Below are positions 1-7,558 of a DNA stretch of 8,951 nt, in pieces. This stretch comes from Hyphomonas sp. (GTDB taxonomy: Bacteria > Pseudomonadota > Alphaproteobacteria > Caulobacterales > Hyphomonadaceae), in NCBI GenBank assembly GCA_029287305.1, contig JARFRJ010000175.1, forward strand, positions 1 through 8,951. The letters run 5' to 3'. Under the pieces are notes generated by a model. The model was not told the origin of the DNA and did not search any database. It saw nothing but the letters and a program-made list of their open reading frames with translations. A program made the translations under genes and the position numbers. Every line of letters starts with the position of its first letter. Positions within the stretch are counted from its first letter, which is position 1.

Positions 1-1
1 G

Positions 2-460
2 ATTGGCGCTGTGGTGGAGACCGGATTGGCGCGCGAGAAAATTCTTGCCCTGAGCCCGGGCGAACAGGCCGAGATTGCCGATTGGCAGATCACTCTGGAT
101 CGGGTCGAGAGTATTGAAGGCCCCAATTGGTATGCAGACCGGGCCCTTTTGACCGCCAGCAAAAAGGGTCGAAGCCATAATCTGCAACCTGAAAAACGTT
201 ATTATCCCGCCGCGCGAATGCCCACCACAGAAACCGCCATTCACAAAACCTGGCGCGGAGATATTTACGTCGCCTTTGGGGATCGACGCGAGGTTGACGG
301 GCAAACCCGCTATATTTTCCAGATTTATTTCAATCCGCTGATAGACCTTGTCTTTCTTGGTATTTTCCTGATCGGTCTGGGCGGCCTTCTGGCCCTATTT
401 GGCCGAGGCCGGAACTTTTCCCGTCCTGACAAGGCTCACATCAAAGCCAGTTCCACATGA
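2..460 (+). CDS. ccmF: Cytochrome c haem lyase subunit CcmF (CycK), C-terminal part only
   Basis: The reading frame is open from base 2, so the gene starts before the window; the GTG at 11 is internal. About 152 C-terminal residues are present. CcmF is an inner-membrane protein that, with CcmH, receives haem from CcmE and attaches it to apocytochrome c in the periplasm. What identifies it is the C-terminal pattern L-x-PEKR-x-Y followed by TTETAI, then DIYVAFGD, then a final hydrophobic segment (about residues 112-132 of the visible part: IDLVFLGIFLIGLGGLLALF) and a short basic cytoplasmic tail. The PEKR-Y...TTE-AI block sits in the last periplasmic region of the family. The stop overlaps the ccmH start by ATGA, so the two are co-translated. 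No ccmG lies between ccmF and ccmH, as in the rhizobial cycHJKL order rather than the E. coli order. Nothing looks damaged; only the 5' end is missing. Confidence 0.93.
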   Translation: MGAVVETGLAREKILALSPGEQAEIADWQITLDRVESIEGPNWYADRALLTASKKGRSHNLQPEKRYYPAARMPTTETAIHKTWRGDIYVAFGDRREVDGQTRYIFQIYFNPLIDLVFLGIFLIGLGGLLALFGRGRNFSRPDKAHIKASST

Positions 461-888
461 CACGCTTCGGTCTAATAGTCTTGCTTCTATTTTGCATGGG
501 ATTTGTCGATCAACCCTTGGAGAACCCGCGCGAGGAAGCACGCGCTTTAAAGCTTATGGATGAGATCCGCTGTGCCGTGTGCGAAAATGAGCCCATTTCG
601 CAAAGCCGCACACAAATGGCCGCCGATATGCGCCAGCGCGTCCGGCTATTGATTGAAGACGGGGCGAGCAATGCAGAGGTTCGGGCTTGGTTTGAGGATC
701 GCTATGGCGCGTTCATTCTGTTTCGTCCGCCTTTACAGGGCTATTTGGGGATTGCCCTTTGGGGGTTGCCCTTTCTTTTCCTCCTTATAGCGGGCGGCGT
801 TATTTTTGCGCTCCGTGTCGGCAGGCGAAAAACGCAAAATATTGAAACCGTGGAAGCCGATGCCTTTGATCCAGCGCCGCCAGAGTGA
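457..888 (+). CDS. ccmH: Cytochrome c-type biogenesis protein CcmH (CycL)
   Basis: This 143-residue protein is the thiol-reducing subunit of the cytochrome c maturation complex. It keeps the CXXCH cysteines of apocytochrome c reduced for haem attachment and works beside CcmF on the periplasmic face. An N-terminal hydrophobic signal segment (residues 4-17) precedes the family signature RCAVCENEPISQS with the redox pair C39-C42. Next come the conserved D-R-x-x-V-R helix (about 57-64) and the RYGAFILFRPP block (about 82-92). A single transmembrane helix spans about 97-119 and is followed by a basic, then acidic, tail. The length fits the short single-domain alphaproteobacterial form, without the CcmI-like TPR extension of E. 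coli CcmH. The start is fixed by the ATGA overlap with ccmF; there is no clear ribosome site, so translation is probably coupled. The family usually has CQN in the motif; here it is CEN, a mild substitution. Confidence 0.95.
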   Translation: MTRFGLIVLLLFCMGFVDQPLENPREEARALKLMDEIRCAVCENEPISQSRTQMAADMRQRVRLLIEDGASNAEVRAWFEDRYGAFILFRPPLQGYLGIALWGLPFLFLLIAGGVIFALRVGRRKTQNIETVEADAFDPAPPE

Positions 889-936
889 CGCTTGATCTGG
901 CAAAATAAACGTATTGAAGACCTGATTTAAAGACTG

Positions 937-981
937 AAACAGGACTGTTTTATTATCTAACGGTATTTTAACAGGTATTTT
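937..981 (+). promoter_or_regulatory. Possible operator cluster upstream of degP: palindrome plus 12-bp-spaced direct repeat
   Basis: Two symmetric elements sit just before the -35 box of degP. AAACAG-GA-CTGTTT (937-950) is a perfect 6-bp-arm palindrome. GGTATTTT occurs at 962-969 and again at 974-981, a 12-bp period that abuts the TTGACA. AACAGG also recurs at 938-943 and 970-975, 32 bp apart, about three helical turns. OmpR-family regulators bind tandem half-sites, and such a regulator is encoded two genes downstream, so this could be its target. That link is inference only. Confidence 0.3.
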
Positions 982-1010
982 TTGACAATTACACTAGATT
1001 GGTCTTCTTA
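982..1010 (+). promoter_or_regulatory. Candidate sigma-70-type promoter for degP
   Basis: A perfect TTGACA lies at 982-987, with TTCTTA at 1005-1010 after a 17-bp spacer. The -10 is weak (T-x-x-x-T-x matches only), which would suit an activated or alternative-sigma promoter. Transcription from here would begin near 1016-1018. That places the ATG at 1018 at the very 5' end of the message and favours the ATG at 1042 as the true start. Confidence 0.45.
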
Positions 1011-1041
1011 GACCCATATGAACAAAACTCAGGATACAAAT

Positions 1042-2568
1042 ATGAACTGGAAAATCTTAAGCCTGGCAGGCCTTGTTTTGAGCCTGTTTGCCTATACCGC
1101 GCTGACTGTAAACGAGGCACGTGACGGGATTGCGCATGCGGACCCGATTGTGGTCGCCCCGCCACAAGGTGCGCCGCTTAGCTTTGCGGACCTGATTGAC
1201 CGGGTCAGTCCGGCTGTTGTCAGTGTGAATGTGCGCGGCGAGCGGGTGATAGAGAATAATCGTTCCGATGATTTCCTTGAACGTTTCCGCGGATTTCCCG
1301 AGTTTGATGAATTTCTCCAACGCCGCCGTGATGAAAACGCAGAGGAAGACGAACCGCGCACACAGGAAACACGCGGTCTTGGGTCTGGTTTTTTCATTTC
1401 TGCGGACGGATTTATTGTCACCAATCATCATGTCGTGCGGGAAGCCACAGAAATTCAGGTCGTCATGCATGATGGCACAGAACATGATGCCGAATTGATC
1501 GGAACAGACCCGGACACGGATCTGGCGGTCTTGAAGGTCAATGCGGATGCAGAGTTTCCCTATGTTGAATTTGAATCCACAGAACCCGTGCGGGTCGGCG
1601 ATTGGGTTATTGCGCTTGGCAATCCGTTCGGTCTTGGCGGCACGGCGACAGCCGGTATTGTCTCAGCCAAGGGCCGGGCCATAGGGGGATCGAACTATAC
1701 CGATTTTATCCAGATTGATGCCTCTATCAATCGCGGAAACTCAGGCGGACCAACCTTTGATCTGAATGGTCGTGTGATCGGTGTAAACACACAAATCCTC
1801 TCGCCGACAGGTGGGTCGGTTGGCATCGGCTTTGCTATCCCCTCTGACCTTGCGGTTAAGGTGACCAATGATATTATCGAAAATGGCGGCGTGACGCGGG
1901 GCTGGCTCGGCGTCATTATCGGGGATTTCCGGCCTGAATTTGCCGAAGCTCTGGGTGTAGATAATGGCAAAGGGGCGCTGGTCGCCAATGTCTCTGATGA
2001 CAGTCCTGCGCAGAAAGCCGGATTGGAGCGCAATGATGTGATCACCGCATTAAACGGTGAAGAGATTGAAGATGCGAGCCAGCTTACCCGGCTCGTCGCA
2101 GACCTGAAAGTGGGCGAGGAATATGCCTTTGAAATATTGCGCCTTGGTGAGGCGCAAACCATTACTGTGACGATTGGGAAACGTCCAAGTGATGTGTCCG
2201 CATTGGCCAATACGGGCGGTAATTCCACCCCGGAAGACCCCGACGCGGAAGCTAATACGGATCAAGCCGCATTTGGCGTCACTTTCCAGCCGCTCGACAC
2301 AGAAATGCGCGAAAAAATGGGTCTGGATGCTAAAGATGCGGGATTGCTCGTTGAAAAGGTTTCACAGGACAGCCCCTTCGCAGACAGTATGCGTCCGGGC
2401 TTTGTCCTGCTTGAGGTCAATGGCGTCTCTATGACATCGCTCAAAGCGTTGCAAAAAGCCTTTGCCGACGCGACAGCCTCCGGGCGTGAACGGGTCTTGA
2501 TCACATTACATACGGGCCGCGGGATTAATTTCACGACAATTGAAATTCCCGAAGACGCGCAGAAATAA
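1042..2568 (+). CDS. degP: DegP/Do (HtrA) family periplasmic serine protease
   Basis: This is an ATP-independent periplasmic protease and chaperone that degrades misfolded envelope proteins. I chose the ATG at 1042 (508 residues) because AGGA at 1031-1034 lies 7 nt upstream; an in-frame ATG at 1018 would add eight residues but has no ribosome site. Residues below are numbered from the 1018 ATG. A hydrophobic N-terminal segment (about 12-30) is a signal peptide or anchor. The trypsin-like domain follows, with the triad H138 (TNHHVV), D168 (DTDLAV) and S242 (GNSGGP). A charged loop with many E, D and R residues lies at about 80-118, where DegP has its LA loop. PDZ1 runs from about 295 to 390. 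A D/N/T/P-rich linker spans 391-418, and PDZ2 covers about 419-510. Both PDZ domains are present, so this is DegP/DegQ-like rather than DegS-like. The gene precedes a two-component pair, comparable in logic to Cpx control of degP in enterics, but regulation by this pair is not shown. Confidence 0.95.
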   Translation: MNWKILSLAGLVLSLFAYTALTVNEARDGIAHADPIVVAPPQGAPLSFADLIDRVSPAVVSVNVRGERVIENNRSDDFLERFRGFPEFDEFLQRRRDENAEEDEPRTQETRGLGSGFFISADGFIVTNHHVVREATEIQVVMHDGTEHDAELIGTDPDTDLAVLKVNADAEFPYVEFESTEPVRVGDWVIALGNPFGLGGTATAGIVSAKGRAIGGSNYTDFIQIDASINRGNSGGPTFDLNGRVIGVNTQILSPTGGSVGIGFAIPSDLAVKVTNDIIENGGVTRGWLGVIIGDFRPEFAEALGVDNGKGALVANVSDDSPAQKAGLERNDVITALNGEEIEDASQLTRLVADLKVGEEYAFEILRLGEAQTITVTIGKRPSDVSALANTGGNSTPEDPDAEANTDQAAFGVTFQPLDTEMREKMGLDAKDAGLLVEKVSQDSPFADSMRPGFVLLEVNGVSMTSLKALQKAFADATASGRERVLITLHTGRGINFTTIEIPEDAQK

Positions 2569-2584
2569 ACGAACGTAAACTGAG

Positions 2585-2610
2585 TATAAAGCGCCGGTCC
2601 CGGTGCCCCT
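2585..2610 (+). promoter_or_regulatory. TATAAA and GC-rich hairpin in the degP-regulator gap
   Basis: In the 64-bp gap between degP and the response regulator, TATAAA (2585-2590) is a fair -10 hexamer but has no good -35 at 16-18 bp. Immediately after it GCGCCGG (2591-2597) can pair with CCGGTGC (2600-2606) in a tight stem with one G-T pair. No T-run follows, so it is not an intrinsic terminator. It could mark a weak internal promoter or an mRNA processing or stability element that separates degP from the regulator genes. Confidence 0.25.
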
Positions 2611-2632
2611 CAACTTTATAGAGGAGACGAAA

Positions 2633-3304
2633 ATGCAGGTTTTGGTGATCGAAGATGACAAGGATATGGCCGCCTTCATCTCAAAAGTCTTAAGCGAGGT
2701 TGGCCATAGTGTTGATACCGCTTCAGATGGTGAGATGGGTTTGCGGCTGGCCCGGGAAGGACAGTTTGATGCCCTAATTGTCGACCGCATGTTGCCGGAA
2801 AAAGACGGCCTCACCCTGGTTCAGGAATTTCGCGATGGCGGGGGCACGGTGCCGGTTCTGTTTCTGTCTGCACTTGGTGAGGTTGATCATCGCGTCGAAG
2901 GTCTTAAAGTTGGCGCCGATGATTATCTGGCCAAACCCTTTGCACCGAGTGAACTGGCAGCCCGTCTTGATGCCTTGGCGCGGCGTCAAATGGGGGATAC
3001 CCCGGTCACACATTTGCGAGTGGGTGATCTTGAAATGGATTTGCTCGGACGAAAAGTGACCCGCGCGGGCCAGAAAATCGATTTGCAGCCCCGCGAGTTT
3101 CGCCTGCTGGAATATTTGATGCGCCATGCCGGACAAGTGGTCACGCGCACCATGCTGCTTGAAAAAGTCTGGGATTACCATTTCGACCCACAGACCAATG
3201 TGATTGATGTGCATATCTCTCGCTTGCGTGGCAAGATTGATAAAGGCTTTGATGAGGCGCTCTTGCATACTGTGCGCGGGGCGGGCTATCGCCTGCAGGC
3301 ATGA
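2633..3304 (+). CDS. OmpR/PhoB-family response regulator
   Basis: A 223-residue two-component regulator: a phosphate receiver domain followed by a winged-helix DNA-binding domain. The start is ATG 2633, with a strong GAGGAG site at 2621-2626 and 6 nt spacing; an upstream in-frame GTG at 2603 would put the ribosome site inside the gene and is rejected. The receiver domain (1-115) has the acidic pocket E7-D8-D9, the phosphorylation site D51 (IVDRMLP), the switch residue S79 and the conserved K101 (LAKPFAP). The effector domain (about 128-223) carries L-x-P-x-E-F-R-L-L-E-Y-L near its start, the recognition-helix region NVIDVHISRLRGKID and the terminal wing RGAGYRL. Its stop overlaps the kinase start by ATGA, so the kinase is its cognate partner. 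The subfamily resembles regulators paired with short periplasmic-sensor kinases (CusR/QseB-like layout). The signal and targets cannot be read from sequence; degP next door is the obvious candidate. Confidence 0.95.
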   Translation: MQVLVIEDDKDMAAFISKVLSEVGHSVDTASDGEMGLRLAREGQFDALIVDRMLPEKDGLTLVQEFRDGGGTVPVLFLSALGEVDHRVEGLKVGADDYLAKPFAPSELAARLDALARRQMGDTPVTHLRVGDLEMDLLGRKVTRAGQKIDLQPREFRLLEYLMRHAGQVVTRTMLLEKVWDYHFDPQTNVIDVHISRLRGKIDKGFDEALLHTVRGAGYRLQA

Positions 3305-4704
3305 TGTTTCCAATACCCGGCTTATTTCGGACCACAACGTTTAAGCTGGCGCTGGTACACACGGCTGTATTTGCCGTCTTTGTCGTCGGCTTACTCATTT
3401 ACCTCTATACCTCGACCGTTGTCTTTGTGCGCTCAGAGGCGGCGGCGAGCCTTGAGGCGGAATTCTCAGAACTATTGACCGTCTATGAGCGGGGTGATCT
3501 GGGACAGCTTAGCCGATCTGTGCGGGAGCGGTCTTCAGCGTCCATGCCCGGCACGCGGCAATTCCTGTATCTGTTGCAGGATGCGGATGGGGAAAAAATT
3601 GGCGGGCAATTGGCGGGCCTGCAAGTGTCTGATGAGACCGTCTCCAAGAAGCTGTTTATCGACATCGAATATCCCAAACCTGATGGCAGCTTCGAGGCGC
3701 GCCCCTCAGAAGGACGGTTTGCCCGTCTTGAAGACGGTGTGATCCTGTTTATCGCTTATGATATTGATGAATTTTTGGGGGTCTTGCCACGGATTACACG
3801 CGTTGTCTGGACCGCGGCCCCCATAGGGCTTCTCATGTCTCTTCTTGGCGGTATTATTGTCTCACGCTCGGCGGCGCGCCGGGCGGATGAACTTGCCAAT
3901 ACGGCCAAAGCGGTGATGGGCGGTGATTTTAGCCGCCGCGTGCCCGTGGACGGGTCCGGCGATGAATTTGATCGTTTGGGCGAACAGCTCAACGCCATGC
4001 TGGAGCGGATTGAGCAATTAATGCAATCCTCGCGCCATATCGGGGACGCCATTGCGCATGATTTACGCTCACCGATCACGCGTCTGCGCAATCGCCTTGA
4101 GACGGCATTAAGCACGCCGCTCTCTCATCATGATGCAGAGGATGCGCTCGGTCATACACTGAACGAGGTGGATGCAGTTCTGGCGACATTCAACGCTATT
4201 TTACGCCTTTCGCGCCTAGAAGCGGGCGAAGCGGCGCGGATGGTTCCAACCGATATTACGGCGCTGATGCTGGAATTGGGGGAGCTTTATGAGCCGGCAT
4301 GCGAGGCGGCCGGGCTGGAATTTTCCTCTGATATTGGCCGGGCCCTGACGGTCAAGGGGGATCGCAGCATGATCGCGCAAGCTCTCTCCAATCTCATTGA
4401 TAATGCCATTAAATATACCCCGCCGCCGGGTCAAATTCGCCTAGAGGCCGCCAAGGCCCGCGACAATAAAGTGGTTATTCGGGTGATTGATACCGGCCCT
4501 GGTATTCCTGAAGGGGATAGAGAAAGCGTGATGAAACGGTTTGTACGTCTGGAAGTCAGCCGTTCTGAACCGGGCTCTGGGCTTGGCCTCTCGCTCGTCA
4601 AAGCGGTTGCCGATATTCACAAAGGTGAGTTTGAGTTCAGCGATGGCGGCGGCGGCGCGGACCGGGCAGGTCTTGTTGCCAGTCTGCGCCTACCACGGGG
4701 CTGA
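3301..4704 (+). CDS. Membrane sensor histidine kinase (HAMP-HisKA-HATPase_c)
   Basis: This 467-residue inner-membrane kinase senses an envelope signal and phosphorylates the regulator encoded just upstream. TM1 spans about 16-38, a periplasmic sensor of about 125 residues (44-167) has no motif I recognise, and TM2 covers about 168-187. A HAMP linker follows (about 188-240). The dimerisation helix has the phospho-acceptor H253 in IAHDLRSPITRLRNRLE. The ATP-binding domain shows the N box NLIDNAIKY (N364, N368), G1 box DTGPGIP (397-403), F box MKRFVRLE and G2 box GSGLGL (425-430). All catalytic motifs are intact. The gene starts with ATGATG; the first ATG overlaps the regulator stop, and translation is probably coupled because no clear ribosome site is present. 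It lies in a conserved degP-regulator-kinase-glnE arrangement, which suggests envelope stress or envelope redox as the input (inference). Confidence 0.94.
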   Translation: MMFPIPGLFRTTTFKLALVHTAVFAVFVVGLLIYLYTSTVVFVRSEAAASLEAEFSELLTVYERGDLGQLSRSVRERSSASMPGTRQFLYLLQDADGEKIGGQLAGLQVSDETVSKKLFIDIEYPKPDGSFEARPSEGRFARLEDGVILFIAYDIDEFLGVLPRITRVVWTAAPIGLLMSLLGGIIVSRSAARRADELANTAKAVMGGDFSRRVPVDGSGDEFDRLGEQLNAMLERIEQLMQSSRHIGDAIAHDLRSPITRLRNRLETALSTPLSHHDAEDALGHTLNEVDAVLATFNAILRLSRLEAGEAARMVPTDITALMLELGELYEPACEAAGLEFSSDIGRALTVKGDRSMIAQALSNLIDNAIKYTPPPGQIRLEAAKARDNKVVIRVIDTGPGIPEGDRESVMKRFVRLEVSRSEPGSGLGLSLVKAVADIHKGEFEFSDGGGGADRAGLVASLRLPRG

Positions 4705-4711
4705 ACGCGCC

Positions 4712-7420
4712 ATGTTGAGCATAAACCCGCTTGGGCCAACCCCAAAGGCCGCCTTGGATCAGGCCAGCGCTCATGCGCCCTATCTTGCCCGTCTCTCCCG
4801 TCAATATGGGGAGGTTCTGGATCAGGCCGAGGAAATTGGCCTAGAAGACTGTTTCCAGACTATTCTGACACGCATCCGTGAACGGGTTTCCGGTACGGAT
4901 GAAGCGGACTTTATGTCTAGCTTACGCCGCGCCAAGCAAAAGGCGCACCTCATCCTTTCTGCGGCAGACCTTTGCGGCGCTTGGCCGGTTATGAAGATCA
5001 CCGCCGGGATGACGGCCTTTGCCGATTGCGCGACCGCCGCCGCGCTCGACTTTGCCTGTCGCCATTATCACTGTGCGCCAAAGGGCCTGTTTCTGATTGC
5101 ACTCGGTAAAATGGGTGCATATGAGCTTAATTATTCCAGCGATATTGATATTGTCGCCTGTTTTGATCCTGATATTTTTTGTCAGGGCGAGGAGCAGGCC
5201 GCCCGCAAAGCGGTTAAAATCATTCAGCATGTCATTCGCCTTCTGGAAACACAGACAGAAGACGGATATGTCTTGCGGACAGATTTCAGATTACGCCCGG
5301 ACCCGCGCTCGACAAAGCTGGCTGTCTCCACGCGTATGGCCGAGCTGTATTATGAGCGCCAGGGCCAGAATTGGGAACGCATGGTCTGGCTCAAAGCCCG
5401 CCCCTTTGCCGGCGATCAAGCGCGCGCGGCCAGTTTTCTCGCAGACTTGCAGCCCTTTATCTGGCGCCATCATATGGATTATTGGGCCATAGAAGACATT
5501 CATGCCATTAAGGCGATGATTAATGCCTCCGGCGACCGCAAAGCCCTAGATACGCTGTCGCCAGATGTCAAACTGGGCCCCGGCGGTATTCGCGAGATTG
5601 AATTTTTCGTACAAACCCAACAGCTTATTCTGGGGGGGCGGGACGGCGCTCTTCGTCAAAGCGATACGCTGGGGGCTTTAGACGCCTTGGCCGCCTGCGG
5701 CGCTGTGGAAAAAGAAACGGCCCATGCGCTCGCAGAGGCCTATAAGGCGCTGCGCGGGGTCGAGCATCGCATACAGATGCGCCTTGATGCACAGGACCAT
5801 AAGGTGCCGAAATCTGAAATGGCCCGATATGATGTGGCCTGTCTCACCGGGTACACAGATATACAGGCCTTTGATATCAATTTGCGGGCCCTGCGCCATC
5901 AGGTCAACGCGCATTATCAGGCCTTGTTTGGGCAGCAGGCCCGCCAGCTTAGTGCGGCCCAGTCCGGCAATCTGATCTTTACCGGCGTTGACAATGATCC
6001 CGGCACGCTGGCCACATTGCACCGCCTTGGATTCCACAAACCGGAGACTGTGATAGAAACCGTTCGCGATTGGCATCGCGGTCATATCGCCGCCTGTCGC
6101 AGCGCACGCGGGAGAGAGATTCTGACCGCCTTCTTGCCCGAACTTTTGAGCGATATGGGCCAGACAGGTCGCCCTGATGAGGCGTTTGAGGCATTTTCAC
6201 GCTTTATGGAGCGCCTTTCCTCAGGGGTGCAAACCCTGTCCATGTTGCGCGCTGAAGCCGATTTAAGGCGCGATCTGATCGCCTCTCTGGCGCTTGCCCC
6301 CTCTTTGGGGGCCCGGCTTGCCAAGCGGCCCAATCTCCTAGAGGCCCTGGTTCGGCGCGATCTGGTCACGCCGCCGGAAATGAAGCCGGGCATCGACTTT
6401 GAAGCCTGCCTGAATGAAGCCCGGCTATATGTGCGCGATGCGCAGTTTCTGATCAGTCATGATGTTTTGCATGGCCATATATCGCCGGAAGCGGCGGGGA
6501 CCGCGCTTTCAGATATCGCTGACTGGTCTGTCCAGTCTATGGCAGAGGTCGCCGCGGCGGAATGCGAAGCCAAATTCGGACCGATGCAGGGCGATTGGGG
6601 TGTGTTCGCGCTTGGGCGCTATGGCGGGCGCGCAATGACGGTGACCTCTGATCTTGATATTATGCTGATCTATGACACGCAGGCAAACGGGGGCCCGGCC
6701 TGGTTTACGCGTTTCACGCAAAGACTGATAACCGCTCTGTCTGCACAGACAGCCGAGGGCGCGCTGTATGACGTGGATATGCGTTTGCGCCCATCAGGCA
6801 ATGCTGGGCCTGCGGCGGTTAAACTCGCCAGTTTCAAAACCTATCATCAGACCTCTGCTTGGACTTGGGAACATATGGCGCTAACGCGCTTACGCCCGAT
6901 TATCACCAAGGGAAAAATTGGTCCGGCTGTGCTTGACTTTACCCGTACTCTTTTGGCTGAGCCGCGTGAAGCGGAGAGACTTCGCCAAGACATAGGAAAT
7001 ATGCGCCAGCGCCTTTTTAAGGAAAAGAGAAAGACCGCGCTCTGGGATTTGAAACAGGGGCCGGGCGGTCTTGTCGATATTGAATTTATTATCCAGCATG
7101 GTCTGTTATCGCTTGGGACGAAAGACGCGCTCACGCCGAATTTACAGACCGCCATTTCAAAGCTCACCGATGCCCGGATTTTCAGCGCTGAAGACAGTCT
7201 AGACCTATCCGAGGCGCTTCAGACACTTTCCGGCCTGCAACAAGTCTTGCGCATTGCGATTGGTGACAGGGTCTATCCGAGCGAAGCGTCTACAGGTCTA
7301 AAGGTGCGTCTGGCTAAAACGGCGGGGCAGCCTGATTTCACCGCGCTTGAAGCTAAGCTGGTAGAGCTGAAAGAGACAATTGCCAGAGTGCGGGCTCGCC
7401 GCATTGGCCCTCTGGCGTAA
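4712..7420 (+). CDS. glnE: Bifunctional glutamine synthetase adenylyltransferase/adenylyl-removing enzyme GlnE
   Basis: GlnE switches glutamine synthetase off by adding AMP to a tyrosine and on again by phosphorolysis, under the control of PII and glutamine. The 902-residue product has both nucleotidyltransferase heads. The N-terminal deadenylase head has ALGKMGAYELNYSSDIDI with metal ligands D144 and D146, then FRLRPDPRS and GGIREIEFFVQ. The C-terminal adenylylase head has ALGRYGGRAMTVTSDLDI with D647 and D649, then MRLRPSGNAG and GGLVDIEFIIQ. The expected linker lies between them. The length is slightly below the 940-990 usual for the family, and the shortening is at the N-terminus. The frame stays open back to 4541, but that part overlaps the kinase in another frame, so I take the ATG at 4712, 7 nt past the kinase stop. 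No good ribosome site is visible (only GGGG at 4697-4700), so translation probably depends on the kinase. No separate glnE promoter is visible in the gap. Confidence 0.96.
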   Translation: MLSINPLGPTPKAALDQASAHAPYLARLSRQYGEVLDQAEEIGLEDCFQTILTRIRERVSGTDEADFMSSLRRAKQKAHLILSAADLCGAWPVMKITAGMTAFADCATAAALDFACRHYHCAPKGLFLIALGKMGAYELNYSSDIDIVACFDPDIFCQGEEQAARKAVKIIQHVIRLLETQTEDGYVLRTDFRLRPDPRSTKLAVSTRMAELYYERQGQNWERMVWLKARPFAGDQARAASFLADLQPFIWRHHMDYWAIEDIHAIKAMINASGDRKALDTLSPDVKLGPGGIREIEFFVQTQQLILGGRDGALRQSDTLGALDALAACGAVEKETAHALAEAYKALRGVEHRIQMRLDAQDHKVPKSEMARYDVACLTGYTDIQAFDINLRALRHQVNAHYQALFGQQARQLSAAQSGNLIFTGVDNDPGTLATLHRLGFHKPETVIETVRDWHRGHIAACRSARGREILTAFLPELLSDMGQTGRPDEAFEAFSRFMERLSSGVQTLSMLRAEADLRRDLIASLALAPSLGARLAKRPNLLEALVRRDLVTPPEMKPGIDFEACLNEARLYVRDAQFLISHDVLHGHISPEAAGTALSDIADWSVQSMAEVAAAECEAKFGPMQGDWGVFALGRYGGRAMTVTSDLDIMLIYDTQANGGPAWFTRFTQRLITALSAQTAEGALYDVDMRLRPSGNAGPAAVKLASFKTYHQTSAWTWEHMALTRLRPIITKGKIGPAVLDFTRTLLAEPREAERLRQDIGNMRQRLFKEKRKTALWDLKQGPGGLVDIEFIIQHGLLSLGTKDALTPNLQTAISKLTDARIFSAEDSLDLSEALQTLSGLQQVLRIAIGDRVYPSEASTGLKVRLAKTAGQPDFTALEAKLVELKETIARVRARRIGPLA
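7382..7416 (+). repeat. Inverted repeat at the 3' end of glnE
   Basis: GCCAGAG (7382-7388) and CTCTGGC (7410-7416) are perfect complements inside the last glnE codons, with a smaller GCGG/CCGC pair nested between them (7390-7393 and 7399-7402). No T-run follows, so it is not a standard intrinsic terminator. It could protect the 3' end of the message. A similar GCCAGA/TCTGGC pair spans the ccmH stop (879-884 and 896-901). Confidence 0.3.
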
Positions 7421-7491
7421 ACCATTCCCCATCCATACAGGGGCAAAGGGACAGACACCTATGCCTATCGCGTCTGCTTGTACAGGTTCTG

Positions 7492-7524
7492 TTTTACCTC
7501 GCACGTATATGAAGGCGGGTAAAA
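7492..7524. repeat. Hairpin in the convergent gap between glnE and the secreted-protein gene
   Basis: TTTTACC (7492-7498) pairs with GGTAAAA (7518-7524), extended by CGC/GCG (7500-7502 and 7515-7517) with one bulged T. The loop is 12 nt. It lies midway between two converging genes, where a two-way terminator would be expected, but the T and A runs are in the reverse order for an intrinsic terminator on either strand. Its role is uncertain. The rest of 7421-7558 shows nothing I can name. Confidence 0.25.
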
Positions 7525-7558
7525 TAACAGTGCTCCAAAAGGCGCTGAAGGGATTTAT

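Noticed and set aside
1057..1485. Long minus-strand open frames opposite degP
   Set aside because: Complementary-strand shadows of a gene with clear catalytic motifs.
4541..4711. N-terminal extension of the glnE frame
   Set aside because: It overlaps the ATP-binding motifs of the kinase in another frame and has no ribosome site; it is a shadow of the kinase gene.
7427..7443. CCCC/GGGG hairpin just after the glnE stop as terminator
   Set aside because: Only a 4-bp stem with a 9-nt loop and no T-run.
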